Notes under the pieces: generated by a model
The model's database searches: none
What the model was told of the DNA's origin: nothing
Seen by the model: the letters and a program-made list of their open reading frames with translations, nothing else
Assembly (NCBI GenBank): GCA_017999435.1
Contig: JAGNLV010000001.1
Coordinates: forward strand, 858,993 to 922,992
Origin: Candidatus Zixiibacteriota bacterium
GTDB taxonomy: Bacteria; Zixibacteria; MSB-5A5; GN15; FEB-12
Direction: 5' to 3'
DNA length: 64,000 nt
Shown here: one piece after another, positions 16,708 to 25,551 of the stretch
Position numbering within the stretch: position 1 is the first letter of the stretch
How the letters are laid out: the number at the start of each line of letters is the position of its first letter
Program-made: the position numbers and the translations under genes

Positions 16708-18204
16708 ATGACACGCTTCACCGTTTGTTTCCTGCTCGTGCTGCCGGCGGCGGCTGCTCTGGCCGCATCCGCGCCGCCCGTCACCCGCCCGCCCGCGGTC
16801 GCCGGTTCCTTCTACCCCGGCGACAGCGCGGAGCTGGCGGCCATGATCGCCGGCCAGTTGGCCGCCGCCCCCGCGGCCGCCATCGACGGCCGCATCGTGG
16901 CCATCGTCGTCCCCCATGCGGGGCTCGTGTATTCGGGGCCGATCGCCGCGCACGCCTACAAAGCGCTCGCGGGACGGCCCATCGAAACGGCCATCCTCTG
17001 CGGCCCCGCCCACCGCTACGGGTTCCGCGGCGCCTCGGTTTACGGGCCGGGAGTGACCTGGCAGACGCCGCTGGGCCCGGTGCCGTGCGATGACGCCCGC
17101 ATCGAACGCCTCCTCGGCGCCTCCTCCTGGCTCAAAGTCGTCCCCGAGGCCCACCTCAAGGAGCATGGGCTCGAGGTGCAGCTCCCCTTCCTCCAAACCG
17201 TCCTCCCCGGCGCGCACATAGTCCCGATCGCTATGGGCTACCCCGACGGCCACACGGTCGATGGGCTGACCGCGGCGCTCGTTGCCGCCGCCCGGCCCCC
17301 CGGGGCCGTGCTCATCGCCTCAACCGACTGGCAGCACTACCGCCCGGCCGCCGGCGGGTACCCGATGGATTCGCTCGGCCTGGCCTGCCTCGCAGCTTTC
17401 GATGCCGACGCGCTGCTGCGCAACCTCGAGGCGAAGAAGGTCGAGGCCTGCGGCGGAGCGGGGGTCGTGGCCGTAATGCGCGCCGCCCGAAAACTCGGCG
17501 CCGATAAAGTGAAAATCCTCGGCTACGGCGACTCCGGCGATCTCACCGGCGACAAGAGCTCGGTCGTGGGATACGCGGCCGTCGCCTTCTATTGCAGCGC
17601 CGACGGCGAGAACTCGGCCGCGCCGGGTGAAGCCGCTGCCCCGGAAAAAGGTATGGAACCATATGATCTGACCCAGGAGGAGCGGCAGACGCTCCTGACG
17701 ATCGCGCGCCGCTCTATCATCGGGTATCTCGAGGACGGCGCGGCACCGGATTTCGAGGCGGCCGGCAAGCTGGCCGAACCCGGCGCCGCCTTCGTGACGC
17801 TCGAGAAACAGGGCCGGCTGCGCGGATGCATCGGGCATGTCGTCGCCGCCGATCCCCTCTTCCGGACGGTGGCGGCCTGCGCCGTGCAGGCGGCCGTCGG
17901 GGACCCGCGGTTCGAACCCGTCACCCGGTCCGAAATCGATCAACTCACGATTGAGATCTCGGTCCTCACCCCGCTGCAGGCGGTGACAATATTCGAGGAA
18001 ATCGAGGTCGGGCGGGACGGCCTGATCATTTCACTCGGCCCGAACCGCGGGCTTCTGCTGCCGCAGGTGGCGACAGAGTACGGGTGGACACGGGAGGAGT
18101 TTCTGCGCCAGACCTGCCGCAAAGCGGGCTTGTCGCCCGATGCCTACAAGTCGCCGCAGGCGAAAGTGGAGCGGTTTCAGGCGCTCGTGTTCGGCGAAGA
18201 GTGA
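16708..18204 (+). CDS. exported AmmeMemoRadiSam protein B-A fusion (MEMO-AMMECR1)
   Basis: A 498-residue protein with a Sec signal peptide (residues about 1-20, ending AAAALAA), a MEMO/AmrB domain (about 25-295, with VPHAGLVYSGP, CGPAHRYGF, EHGLEVQLPF and STDWQHY) and an AMMECR1/AmrA domain (about 315-498, with EPGAAFVTLEKQGRLRGCIG and VGDPRFEPVT). These are usually two separate proteins. The ATG at 16708 has GGGGAG 6 nt upstream and was preferred to a GTG two codons earlier. It is divergent from amrS, its usual partner. The AMMECR1 Cys of LRGCIG is conserved. Confidence 0.93.
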   Translation: MTRFTVCFLLVLPAAAALAASAPPVTRPPAVAGSFYPGDSAELAAMIAGQLAAAPAAAIDGRIVAIVVPHAGLVYSGPIAAHAYKALAGRPIETAILCGPAHRYGFRGASVYGPGVTWQTPLGPVPCDDARIERLLGASSWLKVVPEAHLKEHGLEVQLPFLQTVLPGAHIVPIAMGYPDGHTVDGLTAALVAAARPPGAVLIASTDWQHYRPAAGGYPMDSLGLACLAAFDADALLRNLEAKKVEACGGAGVVAVMRAARKLGADKVKILGYGDSGDLTGDKSSVVGYAAVAFYCSADGENSAAPGEAAAPEKGMEPYDLTQEERQTLLTIARRSIIGYLEDGAAPDFEAAGKLAEPGAAFVTLEKQGRLRGCIGHVVAADPLFRTVAACAVQAAVGDPRFEPVTRSEIDQLTIEISVLTPLQAVTIFEEIEVGRDGLIISLGPNRGLLLPQVATEYGWTREEFLRQTCRKAGLSPDAYKSPQAKVERFQALVFGEE

Positions 18205-18224
18205 GAACCCGGCCGGCGGCCCGG

Positions 18225-18253
18225 GGCGGCGCCGGGGCGCTCCCCGCGCCGCC
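18225..18253. terminator. strong hairpin between convergent stops
   Basis: An 8 bp arm (18225-18232 with 18246-18253) encloses a further 4 bp GGGG/CCCC stem. It sits exactly at the end of the minus-strand chimera gene and 20 bp past the AmrB-A stop. There is no T-run on either strand, so it is at best a weak or factor-assisted terminator. Confidence 0.4.
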
Positions 18254-21200
18254 TAGTGCCCGGCAGTTCCTTTGCCCGCCGGCTGCCGCTGCGCCATCGC
18301 CAGCGGACGGGCCGGATCGGTCACGGCGTCGATACGGGCTGCGTAACCCGACTTGGCGCTCACCTCGTCGTCGGTCACCATGTGTACATCGACGAGGCCG
18401 CCCGTCCGATAACCGGTGCGGATGAAATTCACCTCGTCGAGACTGAGGCTCCACCCTTCCAGCCACGACACCAGGTCCTGCCGCTGCTCGGGGGAGCCGC
18501 GGAAATGCACGAGAAGGTCGATATCGCTGTCGGGACCCGCGTTCGCGTTCTTGGCCGACCCGATCAGGTACAGCGCGGCCACGCCGAACCGGACCGGGTC
18601 GATCCGGGCGGCGATCTGCTCGGCCATCTGCAGGCGCCACCGCCAGAAATCCCCGCGCACCTGGGCGGGGGATTCCGCCGGCGAGGCCGCGATCTCCAGC
18701 CCGCCCCCCGGCGGCGTCAGGATCCCCACCGCCTCGTCCAGGTCGGCGTTCATGAGCACGGAGAGAACCTTCCCCCCCGTCGCCTGGGGAATGTCGATGA
18801 CGCGGATCACCTCCGCCAGCTCGTCGCACTCCGGAAGGAGCTCCGGCAGCACGCTCGGCGCCTCGGTGAGAAACCGCTCGCTGAACACCACGTGATCGTC
18901 CCCCGGGAAAAGCGGCAGGTACCGGATGTTGGCCTCGACCAGGTCCTGGAAGAAGTGCGTGCCGAACGACAGGTCGGGCACGTAGTTGCCGTGGCGGATC
19001 GCCACCTCGATGAGCATGGAGGTGTTGTTGATGTCGGAGTAGGTGACGTTGACGCCGAGTTTGATGTCGCCGCGGCTCCCCCATCGGCCCGGTCCGATGA
19101 GGATGAATTTGCGCTTGGGCAGCAGCTTGTTCAGGCGGCTGACCGCCCGCCCCACCGCCACCAGCGTGGCCCGGTCCTCGATCTCGGCGTACTTCCGCGG
19201 GTCCACGTAGACGACGTGCGTCACATCCGGAACCCGGCCGTTGGAGACGTAGCGGTTGGCCGAGAAGACAATCTGCTGCATCGGGATATCCTTGGGAATG
19301 GGGGCCGGGGCGCTTTCCGCTGAGTAGCTCTGGGCCCGGCACTGGAGCAGGTAGAAATCATCCCCGTCGCACGCGAACTCGATATCCACCGGCTCTCCCA
19401 GGGTGACCTCGAGCGTCTGCATGATCGCCCGCAGACGCTTGAGGAAGCGCGTCCGCGACACCAGGCCGTCGAACGTCACCACCGGCGCGCCGCTGGAAAT
19501 ATCGGCCGTCAGGCCCGGCGCCACCAGCCGCCCATCCATGCTGAGCGACAGCATGTGCTGGATCCCCGGAACTTCGAAATTCACCTCCCGGAGAAAGTCC
19601 AGCAGCGGAATCGTCTCAAAATCCTCCGTCTCCAGATTGATCACGTCGATATACTTCGGCGAGTACCGCGCGATCTCGTCCGGCGTCACGTTCGTCCGCA
19701 GCGTCGGCTGCCCCGGCGCGATCAGGATCGGGTAGTCGTTGCTCAGCCGGTCGACGGCGCGGGTGCCCAGGCCGGGAACCAGCCGGATGAGACCGTCCGT
19801 CCGCCGAATCCGCGGCGACCAGCGGAATTCGTTGTTGCTGAAAGCCACCCCCGCAAACGAGGGAAGGAAATACTTCCCGATCCGCCGCCCCACCACCTCC
19901 TGGATAATGATCCCCATCTCCTCGGCGAAATCAATCAGCCCGCGCTCGGCGCGGTATTCTATGGGGTCCGGGCCGAACGTGCTCGCATAGACCTCGGCGA
20001 TCGCATCCGTCAGCGCGTCCAGGCGCTGCTGCTTGGAGCCGCGATTGGCCAGAAAGAGGCTCTTGTACTTGCCGGAGAACGCCGCCCCGACCCGGTCTTC
20101 CAGAAGGCTCGAGCTGCGCACGATGAGCGGGCGGTCCCCCAGGTCGTCGAGCGCCATCGAGAGTCCCTTGATGATGTCGGCGGGGAAGCGGGCGTTTTTG
20201 AACGACTGGACGACGTGCGGGTACTCGCGGCGGATCTGCCCGATGTCCTTGTACTTCTGCTCCACCACGTCGTCCATGTTGTTGTAGTGCATGTAGTAGA
20301 GGATGACGTCGGAGGTGATGTACCAGGTCTTGGGGATCTGCACGTTGGCCAGCAGCTCGTTGTCCGCGGCTTTCTTGAGCAAAATCTGCTTGGCCAGGAA
20401 AAAGCCGGCGCTCTTGCCCCCCAGCCGCCCGTAACTCTCGGATGTGTAGATCAGGTTCTGGATGAGCTTGCAGAAGTCGGCGACATCGACATAGTTCTTC
20501 GCCACGTTGATATACTGCTGCTGGTCAGACAGGAACCGCCGGATCAGCGACACCTGGATCCCCCGCATCGACGACGACAGCGTCACCGGCTCGTCCTGGG
20601 TGAGGTGCTGGTAGCGCCGAATGGCGTCGGCCACCTCCGACAGCGTCAGGTTCCGGTTGACCGCCTGGACGAGGAAGCCGAGCTTGTCCTCCTGGATCCA
20701 CTTCTGGATGAGGTTGAGGATCTCGCCGGCGTCGAGGTGGTCGGCCGCGATTTTGAAAGCCGCCGAACTGAAAGCCGCCGACATCACCAGCGATTTGCGC
20801 TGGTGCGGTCGGTTCCAGTGCTCCGGGTTTTCCTCGTCCTCCAGCGACTCGTTCGAGGTGAACGAGCGGAGGAGTTTCTCGGCCTCGGCGATGCCGCTCC
20901 AGCACAGGTGGTTGAGCATCTTCCGCGCGATCGTCTGGTAGAGCTCCCGATCCGTGTCCCGCAGGAGTTTCAGCACCACCTGCCACTCGGGGCGCCCGAC
21001 CGAGACCTCGGGGCGGACTGTCTGCCACTCCTCCGTGATCTGCCGCATCTTCTGGTGGCAGATGAAATATCCGAGACGCTCGGCGATCGTCTTGAGCAGC
21101 CGCGACTCATCGGCGAGAAACAGCTTCTCGGCCGCGCTCGGCGTCTCCTCGCGGTAGGATACCGTGATCGACCCGATGACGATATCCTGAACGGCGATAT

Positions 21201-21474
21201 CGGCCGACTGCAGCCAGGGCGTCTCGATGAAGTTCGGGGTGGCGAAGATGTTGTCCTCAATGACGATCTTGACCTGGCACAGCTTGGGGTACTGCCAGCC
21301 GGTCGGAATGGCTTCGATGAGGAGCGGGCAGACGCGCCCGATCGGCTCGTCCGGATTGGTGAGAATCGCGCCCACCCGGTAGATGCAGTTGAGCTCCTTG
21401 GCCCGCTCCTGGAGAGAGCCGATCAGGCGATCCAACACCCAGTAGTCTCCTATCGGTTTCTGTTCATCGGTCAT
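18253..21474 (-). CDS. GAF / PEP-pyruvate-binding / nucleotidyltransferase chimera
   Basis: A 1073-residue cytoplasmic protein. Residues about 10-160 look like a GAF sensor domain (LNCIYRVGAILTNPD, TGWQYP). From about 370 to 760 it resembles the ATP-grasp domain of PEP synthase and pyruvate phosphate dikinase (LGGKSAGFFLAKQIL, RPLIVRSSSLLEDRVGAAFSG and the closing VDIEFACDGDDFYLLQCR). A conserved GPGRWGSRGDIKLGVNVTY block follows. The last 130 residues contain a MNT/Pol-beta type nucleotidyltransferase motif LIGSAKNANAGPDSDIDLLV. There is no PEP-synthase His domain or PEP-binding barrel, so it is not a PEP synthase. Function unknown. Start ATG 21474 follows AAGGA by 11 nt. Confidence 0.85.
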   Translation of the reverse strand: MTDEQKPIGDYWVLDRLIGSLQERAKELNCIYRVGAILTNPDEPIGRVCPLLIEAIPTGWQYPKLCQVKIVIEDNIFATPNFIETPWLQSADIAVQDIVIGSITVSYREETPSAAEKLFLADESRLLKTIAERLGYFICHQKMRQITEEWQTVRPEVSVGRPEWQVVLKLLRDTDRELYQTIARKMLNHLCWSGIAEAEKLLRSFTSNESLEDEENPEHWNRPHQRKSLVMSAAFSSAAFKIAADHLDAGEILNLIQKWIQEDKLGFLVQAVNRNLTLSEVADAIRRYQHLTQDEPVTLSSSMRGIQVSLIRRFLSDQQQYINVAKNYVDVADFCKLIQNLIYTSESYGRLGGKSAGFFLAKQILLKKAADNELLANVQIPKTWYITSDVILYYMHYNNMDDVVEQKYKDIGQIRREYPHVVQSFKNARFPADIIKGLSMALDDLGDRPLIVRSSSLLEDRVGAAFSGKYKSLFLANRGSKQQRLDALTDAIAEVYASTFGPDPIEYRAERGLIDFAEEMGIIIQEVVGRRIGKYFLPSFAGVAFSNNEFRWSPRIRRTDGLIRLVPGLGTRAVDRLSNDYPILIAPGQPTLRTNVTPDEIARYSPKYIDVINLETEDFETIPLLDFLREVNFEVPGIQHMLSLSMDGRLVAPGLTADISSGAPVVTFDGLVSRTRFLKRLRAIMQTLEVTLGEPVDIEFACDGDDFYLLQCRAQSYSAESAPAPIPKDIPMQQIVFSANRYVSNGRVPDVTHVVYVDPRKYAEIEDRATLVAVGRAVSRLNKLLPKRKFILIGPGRWGSRGDIKLGVNVTYSDINNTSMLIEVAIRHGNYVPDLSFGTHFFQDLVEANIRYLPLFPGDDHVVFSERFLTEAPSVLPELLPECDELAEVIRVIDIPQATGGKVLSVLMNADLDEAVGILTPPGGGLEIAASPAESPAQVRGDFWRWRLQMAEQIAARIDPVRFGVAALYLIGSAKNANAGPDSDIDLLVHFRGSPEQRQDLVSWLEGWSLSLDEVNFIRTGYRTGGLVDVHMVTDDEVSAKSGYAARIDAVTDPARPLAMAQRQPAGKGTAGH

Positions 21475-21559
21475 AGAGCTGTGATTCCTTCGCGTCGGCG
21501 GGGCGGCCTGCGGCGCGGCGGCGCCGGCCTGCGCCCCGCATCGGCCTGCCCCTCGCGAC

Positions 21560-21588
21560 AATATCGCGCGGGAACGCGCCCAATGCAA
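21560..21588 (-). promoter_or_regulatory. promoter for the chimera gene
   Basis: -35 TTGCAT (21583-21588), a 17 bp spacer and -10 GATATT (21560-21565). This gives a leader of about 78 nt. Confidence 0.45.
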
Positions 21589-21594
21589 CAGGAA

Positions 21595-21623
21595 ACGGCC
21601 GCGCGCGGGCTGCGCACGGCCGT
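21595..21623 (-). terminator. hairpin downstream of gdhA
   Basis: ACGGCCG (21595-21601) pairs with CGGCCGT (21617-21623), with more pairing inside. On the minus strand it ends GGCCGTTTCCTG, almost the same tail as the hairpin after the phosphofructokinase gene. It is a likely terminator for gdhA with a short T-run. Confidence 0.5.
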
Positions 21624-21648
21624 TGACTTGCGTTCACCGCACTAAATC

Positions 21649-22935
21649 TCAGACCCAGCCGCGATCCCGGCAGGCCTGCGCCACCCGGCCCACGGCGATC
21701 ACGTAGGCCGCGTCGCGCATGTACAGCTTCTTGCGGCTCGCCAGCTCGCTGACCGCCAGGAAGGCCGCCGTCATCTTCTGGTCGAGCTTCTGCAGCACTT
21801 CCTCCTTCGGCCAGTAGTAGTTCATGTTCGACTGCACCTGCTCGAAGTAGCTGCAGGTCACGCCGCCCGCGTTCGCCAGGAAGTCGGGGATGACGAAGAT
21901 GTTGCGGGCCGAGATGACCTTGTCGGCCTCCGGTGTCGTCGGACCGTTCGCCCCTTCCGCAATCACCTTCACCCGCCGCGAGATCTTCTCCACGTTCTCG
22001 CCCGAGATCTGGTTTTCCAGGGCGGCCGGGATGAGCACGTCGACCTCCTGCTCCAGCCAGGCCTCGCCCGGCAGCACCTCGTAGCCGAGCCCGGCGGCTT
22101 TACCCTTGTCGATGCCGCCGAAGCGGTCGGTGATGCCCAGGAGCTGCTGGAGATCGATGCCGCTCGTGCGCCGGAACGTGTACGAGGTCTGGTCCGCCTG
22201 GTCCCAGCTGGAAACCGCAATCACCGTCCCGCCGAGCTGCTGGTAGAGCTTGATGGCGTATTGCGCCACGTTGCCGAATCCCTGCACGCTGGCCGCCGTC
22301 TTGTCCGGCTGAATGTGGAGCTGCTTGAGCGCCTCGCGCAGCGTGAACACGACGCCGAAGCCGGTGGCCTCGGTGCGGCCGAGCGAGCCGCCCATCCCCA
22401 CCGGCTTGCCGGTGATGAACCCCGGATACTTGCCGCCGTGGATGTGCTCGAATTCATCGAGCATCCAGAGCATATGCTGCGGGCTGGTCATGACGTCGGG
22501 CGCCGGGACATCGGCGATCGGCCCCACGTTTTTCGCCAACTGGCGGACCCAGCCGCGGCAGATGGCTTCCTGCTCGCGCTGGCTCAGGTTGTGCGGGTCG
22601 CACACCACGCCTCCCTTGCCGCCGCCGAGCGGAATGTCGACCACCGCGCACTTCCACGTCATCCACATCGCCAGGGCGCGCACCGTGTCGATCGTCTCCA
22701 TCGGATGGAACCGGATCCCGCCCTTGCACGGACCGCGGGAGTCGTTGTGCTGGACGCGGAACCCCCGGAAAACCTGGACCGCCCCGTCGTCCATCCGGAC
22801 CGGGATGCTGAACTGGTATTCCCGCAGCGGGTTGCGGAGAAGTTCACGGGTCGCCTTGTCCAGTTCCAGGATGTCGGCAACGCCGTCGAACTGCGTTTGC
22901 GCCATCAAAAATGGATTGAATGACCCTTTACTCAT
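21649..22935 (-). CDS. gdhA: Glu/Leu/Phe/Val-type glutamate dehydrogenase
   Basis: Reversible NAD(P)-linked oxidative deamination of glutamate to 2-oxoglutarate. The 428-residue product has GPCKGGIRFHP, the catalytic lysine loop LGGGKGGVV, the catalytic Asp in VPAPDV, the Rossmann segment VQGFGNVAQYA and the C-terminal GGVTCSYFEQVQ. The ATG at 22935 follows GAGAGG by 8 nt. An in-frame GTG two codons earlier is less likely. It has its own strong promoter (23083-23110) and a probable terminator, so it seems monocistronic. Confidence 0.96.
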   Translation of the reverse strand: MSKGSFNPFLMAQTQFDGVADILELDKATRELLRNPLREYQFSIPVRMDDGAVQVFRGFRVQHNDSRGPCKGGIRFHPMETIDTVRALAMWMTWKCAVVDIPLGGGKGGVVCDPHNLSQREQEAICRGWVRQLAKNVGPIADVPAPDVMTSPQHMLWMLDEFEHIHGGKYPGFITGKPVGMGGSLGRTEATGFGVVFTLREALKQLHIQPDKTAASVQGFGNVAQYAIKLYQQLGGTVIAVSSWDQADQTSYTFRRTSGIDLQQLLGITDRFGGIDKGKAAGLGYEVLPGEAWLEQEVDVLIPAALENQISGENVEKISRRVKVIAEGANGPTTPEADKVISARNIFVIPDFLANAGGVTCSYFEQVQSNMNYYWPKEEVLQKLDQKMTAAFLAVSELASRKKLYMRDAAYVIAVGRVAQACRDRGWV

Positions 22936-23082
22936 GACCACGACCTCTCATCACTCATGCTGTGGCGATTGACCCGGCCCGGCCGACAACCGCCGTGTTT
23001 CTAAAAGTACTTGTTTGCCCCTTGGAACCAGCGCCGGCCGCCGGACAGACACCGGCGATATGTTACTTTTTTCACAAGTCCG

Positions 23083-23110
23083 AATATAGCGGGGCCACGC
23101 CCGCTGTCAA
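23083..23110 (-). promoter_or_regulatory. strong promoter for gdhA
   Basis: Perfect -35 TTGACA (23105-23110), a 16 bp spacer and -10 TATATT (23083-23088). Initiation near 23076 leaves a leader of about 140 nt before the gdhA ATG. The leader contains a run of six A residues but no structure I recognise. Confidence 0.75.
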
Positions 23111-23282
23111 GGCAAACCGCGAAGAAATGACAATTATCGGCCCACCCCGCGTTCCCGCTGTCTCCGCTTCATCCGGCGACCGGTCTCCGCCGGCCTCACT
23201 AATACCAGCACAACTTGTTGTATTACAGAATCTTACACCTTTCGCCCGGTCGGCCCCTACCTGTGCTCGGCCACCCACAGAA

Positions 23283-23306
23283 ACGGCCGGACGATTGTCC
23301 GGCCGT
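23283..23306 (-). terminator. terminator after the phosphofructokinase gene
   Basis: Perfect 10 bp inverted repeat (23283-23292 with 23297-23306) and a 4 nt loop, about 30 bp past the stop. On the minus strand it is followed by only TTTC, so the T-run is short. Confidence 0.5.
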
Positions 23307-23334
23307 CTGAATGTATTGACTCGCCGCGATCGCT

Positions 23335-24537
23335 CTACTCGCTGGTCATGATAAACAGCGGCTGCATCTCGAACGAGTGATAGAACGGCCGCAGCCGCTC
23401 CCGGTTGTAGTACCGCTCGACGTCGACCAGCTTCTTAGTGCTCGACACAACATCCACCGGAACATCGTCATAGCGGCCGTTCTTCAGCACGACCAGCCGT
23501 CCGTGAATGTTCTTCAGGATCAGATCCAGCGCCAGGTTCCCATAGGCCATCGGCACGATCGAATCGACAGCGTCGGGATCCCCTCCCCGCACGAGGTACC
23601 CGAGTTTCTGGGTGATGCACCGGATTTGCTTGCCGTTGTTGTACTTGGGGGACCGGACGAGCAGCTCCGCCGACACCAGGTCGCCAATGCCGCCCAGTTT
23701 CTTGTGCCCATAGGCGTCGGCGGCCGAATCCTGGAACACCATCTCCCCGCCTTCGAACATCGCTCCCTCGGAGACCAGCACAACCGCGTAGCGGCTGGGG
23801 TTGTGGTTGCGGTCATAGGTGAGCAATTCGGCGAGCAGGTCGATGTTGAACTGATGTTCGGGAATCACGCACCGGTTGGCCGCCCCGGCCATTGTCGGAA
23901 GCATGGCGGTGAATCCGGCGTAGCGGCCGAACACCTCGAGCACGAGGAACCGCTCGTGCGACCCGGCCGAAGTGCGCAGGAGATTGGTCATCATGATCGT
24001 GCGCGTCACGCAGGTGGAGAAGCCGATGCAGTAGTCGGTCCCCGGAACGTCGTTGTCCATCGTCTTCGGGATCGCCACGATCTTGACGCCCTCTTTGTAG
24101 AGGCGGACGGCGTAGGACAGGGTGTCGTCGCCCCCGATCGGAATCAGGTAGTCGATGCCGAGCCAGTCGAGGTTCTTGATCACCTCGGGCGTCAGATCGC
24201 TCTTGGCCCCTTTGTACTTGTCGCGGAGGTGGGGCGGGATGTTCTCCTGGGTGACGTGCCCCGGATGCGTGCGCGAACTGTGGAGGAATGTTCCTCCGGT
24301 GCGGCCCGCCTTGTTCACGATCTCTTCCGTCAGCTCTACAAAGGCCCCGCTGTTGTCGTGCTTCTTGTCGCGCACGATGTCGATCGTTCCGGCCCACCCG
24401 TGGCGGAGGCCGATCACCCGGTAACCTTCGCGGATGGCGCGGATGGTGACGGCGCGAATGGCGGGATTCAGACCAGGGACGTCGCCGCCGCCGGTCAGTA
24501 TGCCGATCACGCCCTTCTTGGTCTTCACGTTTGCCAC
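23335..24537 (-). CDS. 6-phosphofructokinase, probably PPi-dependent
   Basis: Phosphorylates fructose 6-phosphate in glycolysis. The 400-residue product has GILTGGGDVPGLN at the N-terminus, GGDDTLSYA and IPKTMDNDVPGTDY. Asp in GGDD and Lys in PKT are the residues that mark pyrophosphate rather than ATP as phosphoryl donor (ATP enzymes usually have GGDG and PGT). The GTG at 24537 was chosen because GGAGG lies 7 nt upstream. An earlier in-frame GTG at 24582 lacks a site. It lies 350 bp downstream of rpe on the same strand, probably as a separate unit. Confidence 0.93.
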   Translation of the reverse strand: MANVKTKKGVIGILTGGGDVPGLNPAIRAVTIRAIREGYRVIGLRHGWAGTIDIVRDKKHDNSGAFVELTEEIVNKAGRTGGTFLHSSRTHPGHVTQENIPPHLRDKYKGAKSDLTPEVIKNLDWLGIDYLIPIGGDDTLSYAVRLYKEGVKIVAIPKTMDNDVPGTDYCIGFSTCVTRTIMMTNLLRTSAGSHERFLVLEVFGRYAGFTAMLPTMAGAANRCVIPEHQFNIDLLAELLTYDRNHNPSRYAVVLVSEGAMFEGGEMVFQDSAADAYGHKKLGGIGDLVSAELLVRSPKYNNGKQIRCITQKLGYLVRGGDPDAVDSIVPMAYGNLALDLILKNIHGRLVVLKNGRYDDVPVDVVSSTKKLVDVERYYNRERLRPFYHSFEMQPLFIMTSE

Positions 24538-24597
24538 CTGTGTACCTCCGTGTTCAGTCGGCGGGTCGACCTTGGCCCGCACTCACTACTACATCGA

Positions 24598-24886
24598 CAG
24601 GAACCCTCCGATTCATTATTAACATACGCTCGACCCGGCCGCGCGCACAAGGGTCCGCCGCCCTCCCCCCCCCACCGCGGGCGGACCGGCGCCGCAATAG
24701 AGACCGGGAACCGGCCTCCCCGCCGACCGGCCGCTCCTCCCGCACGAATCAGAACCGGAACTCCGCCCTTTTCGTGGCTCCCCTAAGCTATCCGGCCGCC
24801 GCCACCCCGCCGCAAGCGAGCCATGCTGCTGTTGCACAATGTGCTACAAGTCCTCAGGAATACCGGCGGCAAGTACGCCCCCCGCT
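24598..24886. other. intergenic region between rpe and phosphofructokinase genes
   Basis: About 290 bp with no convincing gene on either strand. An AT-rich patch (24615-24630, TAATAAT on the minus strand) is probably part of the promoter for the phosphofructokinase gene, but no clear -35 box was found. Confidence 0.4.
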
Positions 24887-25546
24887 TCATCCTGCCCGTT
24901 TCAGCCCATGGACCTTTCGCACCAACCCCGCCCGGTCGGTGCTCCGGTAAAAGGCCGATCCCATGATCAGCAGGTCGGCGCCGGCGTCTACCGCCCGCTG
25001 CGCGTTGTTGCCGTCGATCCCCCCGTCAATCGCAATCTGCGTGCGCAGGCGGTGGCGATCGATATACCGTCGGGCGGCCTCGACTGTCCGCAGGGTCTCC
25101 TCGATGAACCGCTGGCCGCCGAATCCCGGAAACACCGACATCACCAGAAGTTGGTCGCACAGTTCCAGAAACGGCAGCACGGACTCGGCCGTCCTGTCGG
25201 GATTGAGCGACAACCCGCGCGCCACCTTCATTTCCTCGAGGCGTTTCAGATGGGCGACCGGGTCGGGGTGGACCTCGATGTGGAACGTGATGGCATCGGC
25301 GCCCGCGGCGGCGAACGGCTCAAAGAAGGCCTCGGGATTGGTCAGCATCAGGTGGACGTCGAGCGGCAGGCCGGTCAGACGGTTGACGGTTCGGACGATA
25401 TCCGGTCCGTAGGAGATGTTCGGCACGAAGTGGCCGTCCATGATGTCCAGGTGCAGGCGGTCGGCCCCGGCGGCGGCTGTGTCGGCGATCTCCGCGCCCA
25501 GGCGGCTGAAGTCGGCGGCGAGAACCGACGGTGCGATTTCGATCAT
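24887..25546 (-). CDS. rpe: ribulose-phosphate 3-epimerase
   Basis: Interconverts ribulose 5-phosphate and xylulose 5-phosphate in the pentose phosphate pathway. The 219-residue TIM barrel shows APSVLAADFSRLG, the metal-binding HLDIMDGHFVPN, LPLDVHLM, SVFPGFGGQRF and AIDGGIDGNN. The ATG sits 5 bp past a -10 box with no ribosome binding site, so the message looks leaderless. Confidence 0.97.
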   Translation of the reverse strand: MIEIAPSVLAADFSRLGAEIADTAAAGADRLHLDIMDGHFVPNISYGPDIVRTVNRLTGLPLDVHLMLTNPEAFFEPFAAAGADAITFHIEVHPDPVAHLKRLEEMKVARGLSLNPDRTAESVLPFLELCDQLLVMSVFPGFGGQRFIEETLRTVEAARRYIDRHRLRTQIAIDGGIDGNNAQRAVDAGADLLIMGSAFYRSTDRAGLVRKVHGLKRAG

Positions 25547-25551
25547 GGCGC

